Shown: positions 1 through 7,432 of the stretch, one piece after another
Position numbering within the stretch: the stretch's first letter is position 1
Layout: every line of letters begins with the position of its first letter
From: an uncultured Lachnospiraceae bacterium
GTDB taxonomy: Bacteria; Bacillota; Clostridia; Lachnospirales; Lachnospiraceae
Length of the DNA stretch: 41,285 nt
Assembly (NCBI GenBank): GCA_902766735.1
Contig: CACXEU010000022.1
Span: forward strand, 1 to 41,285
Direction: 5' to 3'
Made by a program: the position numbers and the translations under genes
The notes under the pieces: generated by a model
Seen by the model: only the letters and a program-made list of their open reading frames with translations
The model's database searches: none
What the model was told of the DNA's origin: nothing

Positions 1-32
1 AATGACCATACCTCATACGAAGTATGGTCATT
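1..32. terminator. Inverted repeat, probable terminator of an upstream gene
   Basis: An 11-bp perfect stem (AATGACCATAC at 1-11 with GTATGGTCATT at 22-32) encloses a 10-nt loop at the very start of the window. The T tract after it is poor, so termination strength is uncertain. It most likely ends a gene lying before the window. Confidence 0.55.
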
Positions 33-153
33 CTCTAAACACTCATTTTAGATATTTATCCTGTCTACTTGACAGGGAGCATATCATTTTACAGAAGACA
101 TCCATTTTTTTTATAAAACTATTGCACAAAAAGTTGAGAAGATGTATTGTTGA

Positions 154-165
154 ATTGCACACAAT
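154..165 (+). promoter_or_regulatory. Possible OhrR/MarR-type operator remnant (ATTG-N4-CAAT)
   Basis: ATTG at 154-157 and CAAT at 162-165 form a small dyad inside TTGAATTGCACACAAT. From memory, AATTG-N4-CAATT dyads of this kind precede peroxide or organic-hydroperoxide genes controlled by OhrR/MarR regulators. Its place before a glutathione peroxidase remnant fits. The operator identity is inference from a short motif. Confidence 0.3.
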
Positions 166-187
166 ATAAATGTACACAATATAAATG
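159..187 (+). repeat. Tandem 14-nt direct repeat at the truncation boundary
   Basis: ACACAATATAAATG occurs at 159-172 and again at 174-187, a 15-nt period. The second copy ends with the ATG that opens the truncated peroxidase frame. It looks like a small slippage duplication near the point where the 5' half of the gene was lost. Confidence 0.6.
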
Positions 188-580
188 ATAGCGTCAACGA
201 ATTTTCCGTTGCGACATACATCATTAAAAACGATTGGAGGACAGGCTCCGGGAAGTGACGAGGAAATTCACCAGTTTTGTACATTACATTATAATACGAA
301 ATTCCCACAGATGAAAAAATCTGATGTAAATGGAGAAAATGAGCTTCCGCTTTATACATATTTGAAGCAGGAACAGGGATTTAAAGGATTAGGGGAACAT
401 CCATATAAAGAAAGCTTGGAGAATATGTTTGCTGCAAATGATCCCGAATGGGATAAGAAGTCCGATATTAAATGGAATTTTACAAAGTTTGTTGTGGACA
501 GAACAGGAAAAGTTGTGGAACGATTTGAACCGACAGTGGATATGAAGGTTATCGAAGAATATATTGAAAAGTTATTGTAG
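185..580 (+). pseudogene. Glutathione peroxidase, 5'-truncated remnant
   Basis: From about residue 18 (GGQAPGSDEEIHQF) to the end, this 131-residue frame matches the C-terminal two-thirds of bacterial glutathione/thiol peroxidases. It includes the late KWNFTKFVVDR segment, which carries the conserved Trp and Asn. The N-terminal part with the peroxidatic Cys (normally in a TKCGFTPQY-like motif) is absent, and I could not find it in any frame of 33-230. The first ~17 residues are unrelated to the family and no ribosome-binding site precedes the ATG. Intact members are about 160-180 residues. The rest of the frame is open, so the loss may be recent. The flavodoxin starts 12 nt downstream and may have been cotranscribed. 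It should not be active as a peroxidase. Confidence 0.8.
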
Positions 581-592
581 GAGGAAAAGAAA

Positions 593-985
593 ATGAATTA
601 TGCAGTAAGATATTACTCCAGATCTGGAAATACAAAAGGAATTGCAGATGCTTTTGCAAAGGAATTAGGCGTCGAGGCAATATCAGTTGACCAGCGAGGT
701 GCTGAGATTTGTGAGGAGACAGATGTGCTATTTGTCGGTGGCGCTTTATATGCTTATGGAATCGATGAACATCTGCAAAGTTTTTTGGAAGGGCTGTCAG
801 GAGAATCTGTAAAGAAAGCAGTCGTGTTCTCTACTTCATGGATTTCAAAACATGCCATTGAATTGATTAAGGAATGTTTGACCAATCATGGAATTGAAGT
901 CGAAGATGAAAGCTTTTACTCTAGAGGAAAGCCGGGAGTAAAGGATTTAGCGAAAGCAGCTGAATTTGTAAAACCTTATCAGTAA
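593..985 (+). CDS. Flavodoxin / flavodoxin-domain protein
   Basis: This 130-residue cytosolic protein has the flavodoxin fold signature. The FMN phosphate-binding loop is YSRSGNTKGIA near residues 8-18, and VGGALYAYGID around residues 48-58 fits an isoalloxazine-flanking loop. Length is close to the 140-150 of short-chain flavodoxins. Such proteins carry one or two electrons between redox enzymes, often replacing ferredoxin. The start follows an AGGAGG site at 581-586 that directly abuts the peroxidase remnant's stop codon. A strong terminator follows at 1014-1044, so this is the last gene of that unit. The redox partner cannot be named from sequence. Confidence 0.82.
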   Translation: MNYAVRYYSRSGNTKGIADAFAKELGVEAISVDQRGAEICEETDVLFVGGALYAYGIDEHLQSFLEGLSGESVKKAVVFSTSWISKHAIELIKECLTNHGIEVEDESFYSRGKPGVKDLAKAAEFVKPYQ

Positions 986-1013
986 ATTTGCCCCCACCAA
1001 AAGTGGGTTAAGG

Positions 1014-1044
1014 AAAGCCTTGCAATGAATGCAAGGCTTTTTCT
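1014..1044 (+). terminator. Rho-independent terminator after the flavodoxin
   Basis: AAAGCCTTGCA (1014-1024) pairs perfectly with TGCAAGGCTTT (1030-1040) across a 5-nt loop and runs into a T-rich tail. A smaller CCCAC/GGGTGG-like hairpin at about 990-1006 precedes it. Confidence 0.9.
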
Positions 1045-1137
1045 ATTCCATAGAAAAGTTCCGCCGTGGGATTACACAAAAGCAAAACACTGGTTTTGGG
1101 TAGAATTAACAAAAATGATGGAATAATGAAAAAATAT

Positions 1138-1245
1138 TTGACGATTCCCACAATTTTGATTACCATTGATATTGGTGGTAATTTTTGGTTAATGGGAGAA
1201 AAGAAATTATCGCTGATTCAATATTTACCGAACTGGGAACTCGGT
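1138..1245 (+). promoter_or_regulatory. Structured leader/promoter region of the chitinase gene
   Basis: The 223-nt gap 1045-1267 holds no convincing gene. A possible sigma-A promoter is TTGACG at 1138-1143, a 17-nt spacer and TACCAT at 1161-1166. Overlapping this is a terminator-like hairpin: ATTACCA (1159-1165) pairs with TGGTAAT (1176-1182) and is followed by five T. A second small hairpin is ACCGA (1227-1231) with TCGGT (1241-1245), just before the ribosome-binding site. Either the promoter lies further upstream and the first hairpin is an attenuator, or the overlap is fortuitous. Confidence 0.35.
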
Positions 1246-1267
1246 GGAAAATTGAGAGGGTAAAAAA

Positions 1268-3529
1268 ATGAATAAGAAGAAAGTGGTGTCTATCTTACTG
1301 GCAGTAGTGATGGTCTTTTCGCTGATTCCTGCCAGCCACAAAACAGCCGAAGTAAAGGCTGCATCTAACAAGAGGGTGGTAGGTTATTTTCCATCCTATC
1401 GTACTTATGCAATCAATTCGATTGACTATTCCGCAATGACACATTGTATTTTGTCTTTCATGACATATGCAAACGGCACATTGACTTCCGGTTTTTCCGG
1501 AGGAGATGTTCAGACCATTGTTAACAAATGTCACAGCAATGGAACCAAGGCAATGATTGCCATTGGTGGTTGGAACGGATTTAATTCGTCTGACAATCCT
1601 TTTGGTACCGCAGCAAAGCGTACCAGCATTGTAAATCAGATTATGAACTATGTTGATACTTATAATCTGGATGGTGTTGACTTGGATTTAGAAGTAAATG
1701 ATGCCAATGTATGGAATAATTTTGATGCTTTTGTTTCAGAATTATCAGGTCGATTGAAAACAAAAGGGAAGTTGCTTACGATGGCAGTAGCAACCTGGTT
1801 TACCGGTCCGATTGCAAATTCCACATACAATTATTTTGATTTCCTGAACTTAATGTCTTATGACTACAATCAGTCAGGAACCGGTGACGTTGCACCAATG
1901 TCACAGATTTATGATATGGTTTCTTACTATGGAAGCCGTGGTGTCAGCAATGACAGAATGGTAATTGGTGTACCGTTCTATGGATATAGCACCAGTGGTG
2001 CGGTAACTTATGCAGAGATGGTTCAGGCGAATGTAGCCAATGCAAACTTAGACTATGCCAACGGTGTACATTACAATGGTATGCAGACCATCAGACAGAA
2101 AGCAGAATACAGCAAGAACTATGGTGGAACCATGATCTGGGAAATCGCTCAGGATAGTTTTGATTCCCGCTATTCCTTATTACAGGTAATCAAAAGTGTA
2201 ATGGGAACAAATAATCCGATTGATCAGGGAACACAGCCGCCTGCAACCACAAAGAAGCAGGAAGTCACAACCAAGGCGCCGGAACAGACCAGTGGAACAT
2301 GGAATTCTTCCACAATCTACTATGGTGGCGACATCGTAACATATAATGGAAAAACATATAAGGCACAGTGGTGGACTCAGAATGAAATTCCGGGACAGGC
2401 TACTGTTTGGACTCTGGTAGGAGATGCGACGGAGCCGACCACGAAAGCACCGGAAACCACAAAGCCAAAAGAAACAACGACTGCAGCTCCAAAGGATGGA
2501 TATACAACAGCTGGAGCAAACTGGACAGAATTAAATTACTGGTCTCCATATTTTGCATCCGGATGGGGTGGAGATCCTACCGGTGCATATAAGGCTGGAA
2601 ACTCCTACAGTGATTTTGCATTAAAGGTTACTAAAGCCGGCGATGGCGGTGCCTGGGGAATTCAGTTAAAGACGAAGGAAATGTCTGTAACTGCCGGAGC
2701 ACAGTATCGTTGTAATGTGACTGTTCAGAGTAATGTGGCAGTAAACGGTATTATGTTTAAGGAAGACAAATCCACAGCAGCAGTTTCAAAGAATCTTTCC
2801 GCTGGAAATAATACAATTGAATTGAACTTCACAGCAGAAGGAACAGCGCAGTTCGTATTTGATTTGGCAAAAGCACCGACAGGAGCGGAATTAAAGATTA
2901 CTTCCTTCGCCTTGGAAAAAGTGGTTCCGGAAACCACAACGGAAGCACCAACAGAGGCTCCGACCGAAGCGACCACAGAAGCTCCGACACAGGAACCAAC
3001 CACAGAAAAGAAAACAAGTGTGGCAATAGAAATCAACGGTTGCCAGGTGAGTGCAACATATGAAGGATTCCGTGTTATCTATTCTGCCAGCGATGAGAAA
3101 AATGAAATTGATACGGTAGGTCTGGTATATGGCTTAGAAGGATATGCCAGCGATGCAGATATGGTTGTAAACAGCTCAAACAAGACTGTATATAACTATG
3201 ACACAACGTTACAGGGAAAATTGTCCACAAGTTTCAGTAAGTTGCCATCAGCACAGAGCTATGCAATGACAATGAAATTCGTGAAGTCAGCGAAGTTCTA
3301 TAACACACCAATTAAGGTTCGTGCTTATGCAAAACTGAAAAACGGTGAATATGTTTACACAGACATTCGCAGTTACGTCATTTATGATGTTGCAGATTAT
3401 CTTTATCAAAACCAGTTAATGAGCAATGTCTATGGACATAATTATCTGTATCAGGCAATTCTAAAGATTTGTAATCCGTCTTATCAGCAAGTGGACTTCA
3501 AGATGGATAATTCTTTAGTGAAATTTTAA
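1268..3529 (+). CDS. Secreted multidomain GH18 chitinase with CBM5/12
   Basis: This is a 753-residue secreted glycoside hydrolase. An N-terminal signal peptide (residues ~1-32, cleavage near VKAAS) leads into a GH18 barrel (~35-315). The barrel carries the catalytic signature DGVDLDLE at 135-142, with Glu142 as the expected acid/base, plus IGGWNGF at 99-105 and Trp292. Next come a T/P/K-rich linker, a chitin-binding CBM5/12 module (~345-388, with WNSSTIYYGGDIV and the WW pair at 369-370), a second linker, and a ~140-residue beta-rich module resembling CBM4/9 (~412-553). A TTEAPTEAPTEA-type linker precedes a ~170-residue C-terminal module I do not recognise (~584-753). GH18 enzymes with this layout cleave beta-1,4-GlcNAc polymers by substrate-assisted catalysis. 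A GAGAGGG ribosome-binding site precedes the ATG. The gene appears monocistronic, ending at a 16-bp-stem terminator. Confidence 0.9.
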   Translation: MNKKKVVSILLAVVMVFSLIPASHKTAEVKAASNKRVVGYFPSYRTYAINSIDYSAMTHCILSFMTYANGTLTSGFSGGDVQTIVNKCHSNGTKAMIAIGGWNGFNSSDNPFGTAAKRTSIVNQIMNYVDTYNLDGVDLDLEVNDANVWNNFDAFVSELSGRLKTKGKLLTMAVATWFTGPIANSTYNYFDFLNLMSYDYNQSGTGDVAPMSQIYDMVSYYGSRGVSNDRMVIGVPFYGYSTSGAVTYAEMVQANVANANLDYANGVHYNGMQTIRQKAEYSKNYGGTMIWEIAQDSFDSRYSLLQVIKSVMGTNNPIDQGTQPPATTKKQEVTTKAPEQTSGTWNSSTIYYGGDIVTYNGKTYKAQWWTQNEIPGQATVWTLVGDATEPTTKAPETTKPKETTTAAPKDGYTTAGANWTELNYWSPYFASGWGGDPTGAYKAGNSYSDFALKVTKAGDGGAWGIQLKTKEMSVTAGAQYRCNVTVQSNVAVNGIMFKEDKSTAAVSKNLSAGNNTIELNFTAEGTAQFVFDLAKAPTGAELKITSFALEKVVPETTTEAPTEAPTEATTEAPTQEPTTEKKTSVAIEINGCQVSATYEGFRVIYSASDEKNEIDTVGLVYGLEGYASDADMVVNSSNKTVYNYDTTLQGKLSTSFSKLPSAQSYAMTMKFVKSAKFYNTPIKVRAYAKLKNGEYVYTDIRSYVIYDVADYLYQNQLMSNVYGHNYLYQAILKICNPSYQQVDFKMDNSLVKF

Positions 3530-3543
3530 TTATAAATCGAGAT

Positions 3544-3580
3544 TGAAAAAGCTTGTAGCAAATCGCTACAAGCTTTTTCA
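3544..3580 (+). terminator. Rho-independent terminator after the chitinase
   Basis: A perfect 16-bp stem (3544-3559 with 3565-3580, core AAGCTTGTAGC/GCTACAAGCTT) with a 5-nt loop has an A tract on its left arm and a T tract on its right. It should work in both directions. Confidence 0.92.
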
Positions 3581-3611
3581 AGTTTTGATTGATTAAAAAT
3601 ATGAAAAAATA

Positions 3612-3620
3612 TGATACAAT
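3612..3620 (+). promoter_or_regulatory. Extended -10 promoter (TGATACAAT) of the membrane-protein gene
   Basis: TG at 3612-3613, one spacer base and TACAAT at 3615-3620 make a TGn-extended -10. No good -35 lies 16-18 nt upstream. The leader to the ATG at 3697 would be about 70 nt, with an AGGAGG site at 3679-3684. Confidence 0.5.
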
Positions 3621-3696
3621 GGTAAAGTGTCTGTGTGGAAACATATTAGGCAGAATGACTTGTAAATATAGCAGTTTAGGAGGAATAGATTAGAAG

Positions 3697-5214
3697 ATGA
3701 AGATTGAGACCGGAAACTTAAGAAAAACTTTATTTTATCTCACAATAGCTTACATCTATATCCCGTTAATGATTTTTTTTATTGGGTATGAGAAAATATG
3801 GATTGCGGGAATTACCATAGGTGTTTGTTTCTTTTGTTTTTGGCGTGCGCAAAGAGACTACAAAACAGAATGGGAAGAAAGTAAAACCGTAACAGTTACC
3901 CTTGGAGGTCTTGCTATATGCTTGGCACTTTTAGCGGTTGTTTCGTACTATGTGGGGTGGGGCGGTTTTGCACCACAGTCTTCCGATTGGAATAAACATA
4001 ATGCAATTTTAAGAGATTTAGTTCAGCGAGAATGGCCGGTTTATTATCAGAATGGAAATGAAACATCAATGCTTATTTACTATATGGGAAGCTATACATT
4101 TCCGGCATGTATGGGAAAACTATTTCATTCATTTCGAGTCGCTGAAATAACGTTACTCGTTTACAACTATGTGGGACTTGTTTTAGTGGCAATGCATTTG
4201 TGGATTGTGGTTAAAGCACATTCATGGAAAAAGATGTTAGTTTCTACATGGTTACTGATTTCGTTTTCCGGATTATTTATTATCCAGTATTTGATTTCCG
4301 GCTTCTTTCCGGCTGGAGCAAAGTTTGATACACACTGGTTTATCAGATTTGGAACAATGATTTTGCAACTGCGACCAAATTTTATTATGCTTCGTTGGGC
4401 GTTTCAACAATTTATTGTTCCGCTTCTGTGCCTGATGCTTTTTTTGCAGTATCGAAAAAAAGTTCAGCACTATGTATTTCTGATGCTACCTACGGTGCTT
4501 TATGCGACGTTATCATTTATAGGAATTGCGGTAACTGCATTAGCATATGCAGGTTACTCATTATTCAAAAAGAAAGTAGTGATAAGGGAGATTTTGAGCG
4601 TAGAAAATATTTTGATGGGAACGGTATTGGGAGGCAATCTTTTAATCTATTTCTACGGAAGTATATTGGCGGATAAGCCGGAGGCTGTGGGATTGCATCT
4701 TATTAATTATTCCACAAATATATGGATTTATCTGGCTTTTATTTTCTCGGAATTTGGAATCTATGTGTTGTTGCTTTGGAAGAAAAATCACAGGAAACCA
4801 TTATTTATTATTATTACAATCATCTTATGTGTTCTGCCGTTTTTCTCACTAGGTTTATATAATGATTTGTTACTTAGTGCAGCTGTTGTTCCATTCAATA
4901 TGCTTATGATTTATATCTTACGATATTTGTTTGATGAGGAAACCTGGAAGAACAAAAAGTCAAGAATTAAGGGGAAGGCGATTATAATTATCTTGTTCTT
5001 GTCTTTATGGCAATCTTTTGGCGAAGTCGCAATTATTGCATTTGAAGACAGAGTGACGCTGTTGCAACAGCGAGATGAGTGGAAAACCTTGGAAAAAATG
5101 GCGAACAGAAATCTGGATACGGAAATTGACTTTAAGTATAATTATTACGATTACGATTACGAAAATAACATTTTTTATAAATATATTGCAAGAAAAAAGA
5201 ATGTTTCACATTAA
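3697..5214 (+). CDS. Polytopic membrane protein, possibly GT-C-like
   Basis: I do not recognise a named family. The 505-residue protein has about ten or more hydrophobic segments spread from residue 12 to ~450, with a short polar, Tyr/Asp-rich C-terminal tail. A conserved-looking extracytoplasmic loop follows the third segment: SSDWNKHNAILRDL at 95-108 (Asp97, Lys100, His101). A D-x-x-x-H arrangement in the first large external loop, followed by many membrane helices, recalls GT-C glycosyltransferases, which use polyprenyl-phosphate sugars. That placement is inference only. An AGGAGG site precedes the ATG, terminators or promoters flank the gene, and it appears to stand alone. It could equally be an uncharacterised transporter-like or cell-envelope protein. 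Confidence 0.6.
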   Translation: MKIETGNLRKTLFYLTIAYIYIPLMIFFIGYEKIWIAGITIGVCFFCFWRAQRDYKTEWEESKTVTVTLGGLAICLALLAVVSYYVGWGGFAPQSSDWNKHNAILRDLVQREWPVYYQNGNETSMLIYYMGSYTFPACMGKLFHSFRVAEITLLVYNYVGLVLVAMHLWIVVKAHSWKKMLVSTWLLISFSGLFIIQYLISGFFPAGAKFDTHWFIRFGTMILQLRPNFIMLRWAFQQFIVPLLCLMLFLQYRKKVQHYVFLMLPTVLYATLSFIGIAVTALAYAGYSLFKKKVVIREILSVENILMGTVLGGNLLIYFYGSILADKPEAVGLHLINYSTNIWIYLAFIFSEFGIYVLLLWKKNHRKPLFIIITIILCVLPFFSLGLYNDLLLSAAVVPFNMLMIYILRYLFDEETWKNKKSRIKGKAIIIILFLSLWQSFGEVAIIAFEDRVTLLQQRDEWKTLEKMANRNLDTEIDFKYNYYDYDYENNIFYKYIARKKNVSH

Positions 5215-5258
5215 ACGAGGTTTTTGAATAAGGGAAACTATTCCTCTAAAAAAATCTA

Positions 5259-5267
5259 TGGTATAAT
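5259..5267 (+). promoter_or_regulatory. Extended -10 promoter (TGGTATAAT) of the pyrophosphatase operon
   Basis: TG at 5259-5260 plus TATAAT at 5262-5267 is a full extended -10 with a weak -35 (TATTCC at 5239-5244). Transcription would start near 5274. That leaves only ~12 nt before the ATG at 5286 but ~30 nt before the ATG at 5304, which supports the later start. Confidence 0.72.
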
Positions 5268-5303
5268 GAACAAGATTATAAGCTTATGAAAGGGAAGTTG
5301 CTT

Positions 5304-6950
5304 ATGCAGGATAAATATTACGTGGTAGGCCATAAAAATCCGGATACTGATTCCATTTGCTCCGCCATTGCGTTGGCGTACTTAAAGAATCAGACAGAAG
5401 AAGGAATCTATTCCCCAAAACGTGCCGGACAGATTAATGAAGAAACTGAATTCGTATTAAATTATTTCGGAGTCAATACTCCGGGATATATGCCTGATGT
5501 CGGAAGTCAGGTTAAAGATATGGAAATTCGCAAAAGCAAGGGAATGTCCAAGGATATTTCCGTGCGAAAAGTCTGGGAATACATGAGAGAGAACCAGACC
5601 ATGACCGTGGCAGTAGTGGATGAGGAAAATCATCTGGAAGGTGTTATTTCCATGTCAGACATTTCTAACAGCCTGATGGTTCAGAATGCTACAGCATTGT
5701 CGGAAGCAAAGACTCCGTTCAAGCATATTGCAGAAACATTGGATGGAGAGATTATTGTTGGAGATGCTGATGCATGCTTTACCAAAGGAAAGGTATTCAT
5801 TGGAGCAGGAAACGCTGATGTGGTCAGAAAGTATTTGGTACCCGGAGACCTGGTGATTTTAGGAAATCGTGCTGAGGACCATTTAAATGCCATTGAACAG
5901 GGAGCAGGCTGTATCGTCATTGCCTTCGGTGCGGAAATTTCGCCGGCAATTAAAAACTATGCGGAAGAAAAAGGGTGTGTTATTATTCGAACCCCTCATG
6001 ATTCCTATGCCATTGCTCAGCTCATTGAACAAAGTATTCCAGCAGGGGCAATTATGGTTTCCGAAAATCTGTTGACCTTCCATATGGATGATTTTACCGA
6101 TAAAATCAAGGTGACTATGGGAAAGAACAGAATTCGAAACTTCCCTATTTTAGATAAAAATGACCAATATGTGGGAACAGTTTCCCGAAGAAACTTATTA
6201 AACATTGCAAAAAAGAAAGTGATTCTGGTGGATCACAATGAAATGTCTCAGGCAGTGGATAACATTGAGCAGGCAGAGATTATTGAAATCGTAGATCATC
6301 ATCGAATCGGAACCTTGGAAACGAATAATCCAATCATTTTCAGGAACCAACCTTTAGGATGTACAGCGACCATCATTTATCAGATGTTCCACGAAAAGGG
6401 TGTGGAAATAACGAAGGAGATTGCCGGACTACTTTGCGCCGCAATTATTTCAGATACATTAATGTTCCGTTCACCGACCTGTACAGCCATTGACCAGGCA
6501 GCAGCAGAAAACCTGGCGACAATTGCGGAAGTGGAAATTGAACAGTTTGCCACGGAAATGTTTAAGGCTGGAAGTAACCTGGGAAGTAAGACTGCAGAGG
6601 AAATCTTTTATCAGGATTTCAAGAAGTTTATTGCAGGAAGGGTTACCTTTGGTGTGGGACAAATCAGTTCCATGGCGGCAGATGAATTACAGCGTCTGAA
6701 GGAACGATTAGAACCACATTTGCAATATGAATGTGGAAAGCATGGAATCCAGATGGTGTTCTTTATGCTGACAAATATTTTAGAAGAAAACACGGAACTC
6801 ATCTGTTATGGAGAGCATTCCGAGGAATTGATTAAGAGTGCCTTCGGGGTGGATGTGTCAAAGGGAGCATGCGTGCTTCAGGGAATTGTATCAAGAAAGA
6901 AACAGTTGATTCCTTTGATGATGAATGTACTTCAGGAAAATGATATATAG
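5304..6950 (+). CDS. ppaC: Mn-dependent inorganic pyrophosphatase with CBS-DRTGG-CBS regulatory insert
   Basis: This is a family II (DHH) pyrophosphatase, EC 3.6.1.1, hydrolysing PPi to phosphate in the cytosol. The N-terminal metal motif is GHKNPDTDSICSA (His10, Asp14, Asp16), and the second half has LVDHNE and VDHHRIG. The C-terminal DHHA2 domain has the SRKKQ substrate-binding motif. Between the two halves of the DHH domain sits a ~250-residue insert: CBS (~65-130, VAVVDEENHLEGVISMSDI), a DRTGG domain (~135-245), and a second CBS (~250-305). At 548 residues it matches the 549-residue Clostridium perfringens CBS-PPase, whose CBS domains bind AMP/ADP and whose DRTGG domain is linked to diadenosine polyphosphates. 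I prefer the ATG at 5304 over 5286 because AAAGGGAAG at 5289-5297 then serves as ribosome-binding site and the protein starts like its relatives. It is cotranscribed with the next gene, 11 nt away. Confidence 0.93.
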   Translation: MQDKYYVVGHKNPDTDSICSAIALAYLKNQTEEGIYSPKRAGQINEETEFVLNYFGVNTPGYMPDVGSQVKDMEIRKSKGMSKDISVRKVWEYMRENQTMTVAVVDEENHLEGVISMSDISNSLMVQNATALSEAKTPFKHIAETLDGEIIVGDADACFTKGKVFIGAGNADVVRKYLVPGDLVILGNRAEDHLNAIEQGAGCIVIAFGAEISPAIKNYAEEKGCVIIRTPHDSYAIAQLIEQSIPAGAIMVSENLLTFHMDDFTDKIKVTMGKNRIRNFPILDKNDQYVGTVSRRNLLNIAKKKVILVDHNEMSQAVDNIEQAEIIEIVDHHRIGTLETNNPIIFRNQPLGCTATIIYQMFHEKGVEITKEIAGLLCAAIISDTLMFRSPTCTAIDQAAAENLATIAEVEIEQFATEMFKAGSNLGSKTAEEIFYQDFKKFIAGRVTFGVGQISSMAADELQRLKERLEPHLQYECGKHGIQMVFFMLTNILEENTELICYGEHSEELIKSAFGVDVSKGACVLQGIVSRKKQLIPLMMNVLQENDI

Positions 6951-6961
6951 TGGAGTAAACA

Positions 6962-7381
6962 ATGAAAATTTATTTGGCAAGCCCATTTTTCAACGAAGAT
7001 GAAATCGAAAAGGTGGAAAGGGCAGAAAACATTTTGAGAAATCGGGGAATTGAAGTATTTAGTCCCAGAGAGCATGAAGTTCGTGATGCACAGGTTGGAA
7101 CCAATGCGTGGTCAGAGCAAATTTTTGAATTAGACAGACGAGGCATTGAAGAATGCGATATGATGGTGATGTTATATTATGGAACATATAGTGACACCGG
7201 TACGGCATGGGAGTGTGGCTATGCTTATGGAAAAGGTATTCAGGTTGTGGTTGTTCAATTAGGAGAGAACTCTAATTTGATGGTTCACGAGGGTAGTTCA
7301 ACAAACATTACGATAGAAGAGTTGAAGACAATTGATTTTGAAAATTTTTCAAAAAAGAAATATGTGGGAGAAATGTTTTAA
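6962..7381 (+). CDS. Nucleoside 2-deoxyribosyltransferase
   Basis: This 139-residue protein has the fold and motifs of nucleoside 2-deoxyribosyltransferase (EC 2.4.2.6), which swaps the base on 2'-deoxynucleosides in nucleotide salvage. The start MKIYLASPFF forms the first strand and binding loop. DTGTAWECGYAYG around residues 79-91 holds the catalytic Glu, and NLMVHEGSS near 101-109 is the region that in family members supplies a residue from the neighbouring subunit. Length agrees with the 150-160-residue family. A GTGGAG ribosome-binding site lies in the 11-nt gap after ppaC, so the two form one operon. Coupling salvage to PPi removal makes metabolic sense but is inference. The shared terminator at 7391-7420 follows. 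Confidence 0.85.
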   Translation: MKIYLASPFFNEDEIEKVERAENILRNRGIEVFSPREHEVRDAQVGTNAWSEQIFELDRRGIEECDMMVMLYYGTYSDTGTAWECGYAYGKGIQVVVVQLGENSNLMVHEGSSTNITIEELKTIDFENFSKKKYVGEMF

Positions 7382-7390
7382 TTATAAAAA

Positions 7391-7420
7391 CCGTAGCAAA
7401 TGAAAATGCTACGGCTTTTT
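7391..7420. terminator. Bidirectional terminator between convergent genes
   Basis: CCGTAGCA (7391-7398) pairs with TGCTACGG (7407-7414), followed by CTTTTT on the plus strand. A-rich sequence before the stem gives a T tract on the minus strand. It serves the deoxyribosyltransferase and the convergent methyltransferase. Confidence 0.88.
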
Positions 7421-7432
7421 ATATGTCAAAAC

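Noticed and set aside
1066..1263. 65-codon open frame upstream of the chitinase
   Set aside because: No ribosome-binding site, no recognisable protein features, and it overlaps leader hairpins and possible promoter elements. More likely non-coding leader.
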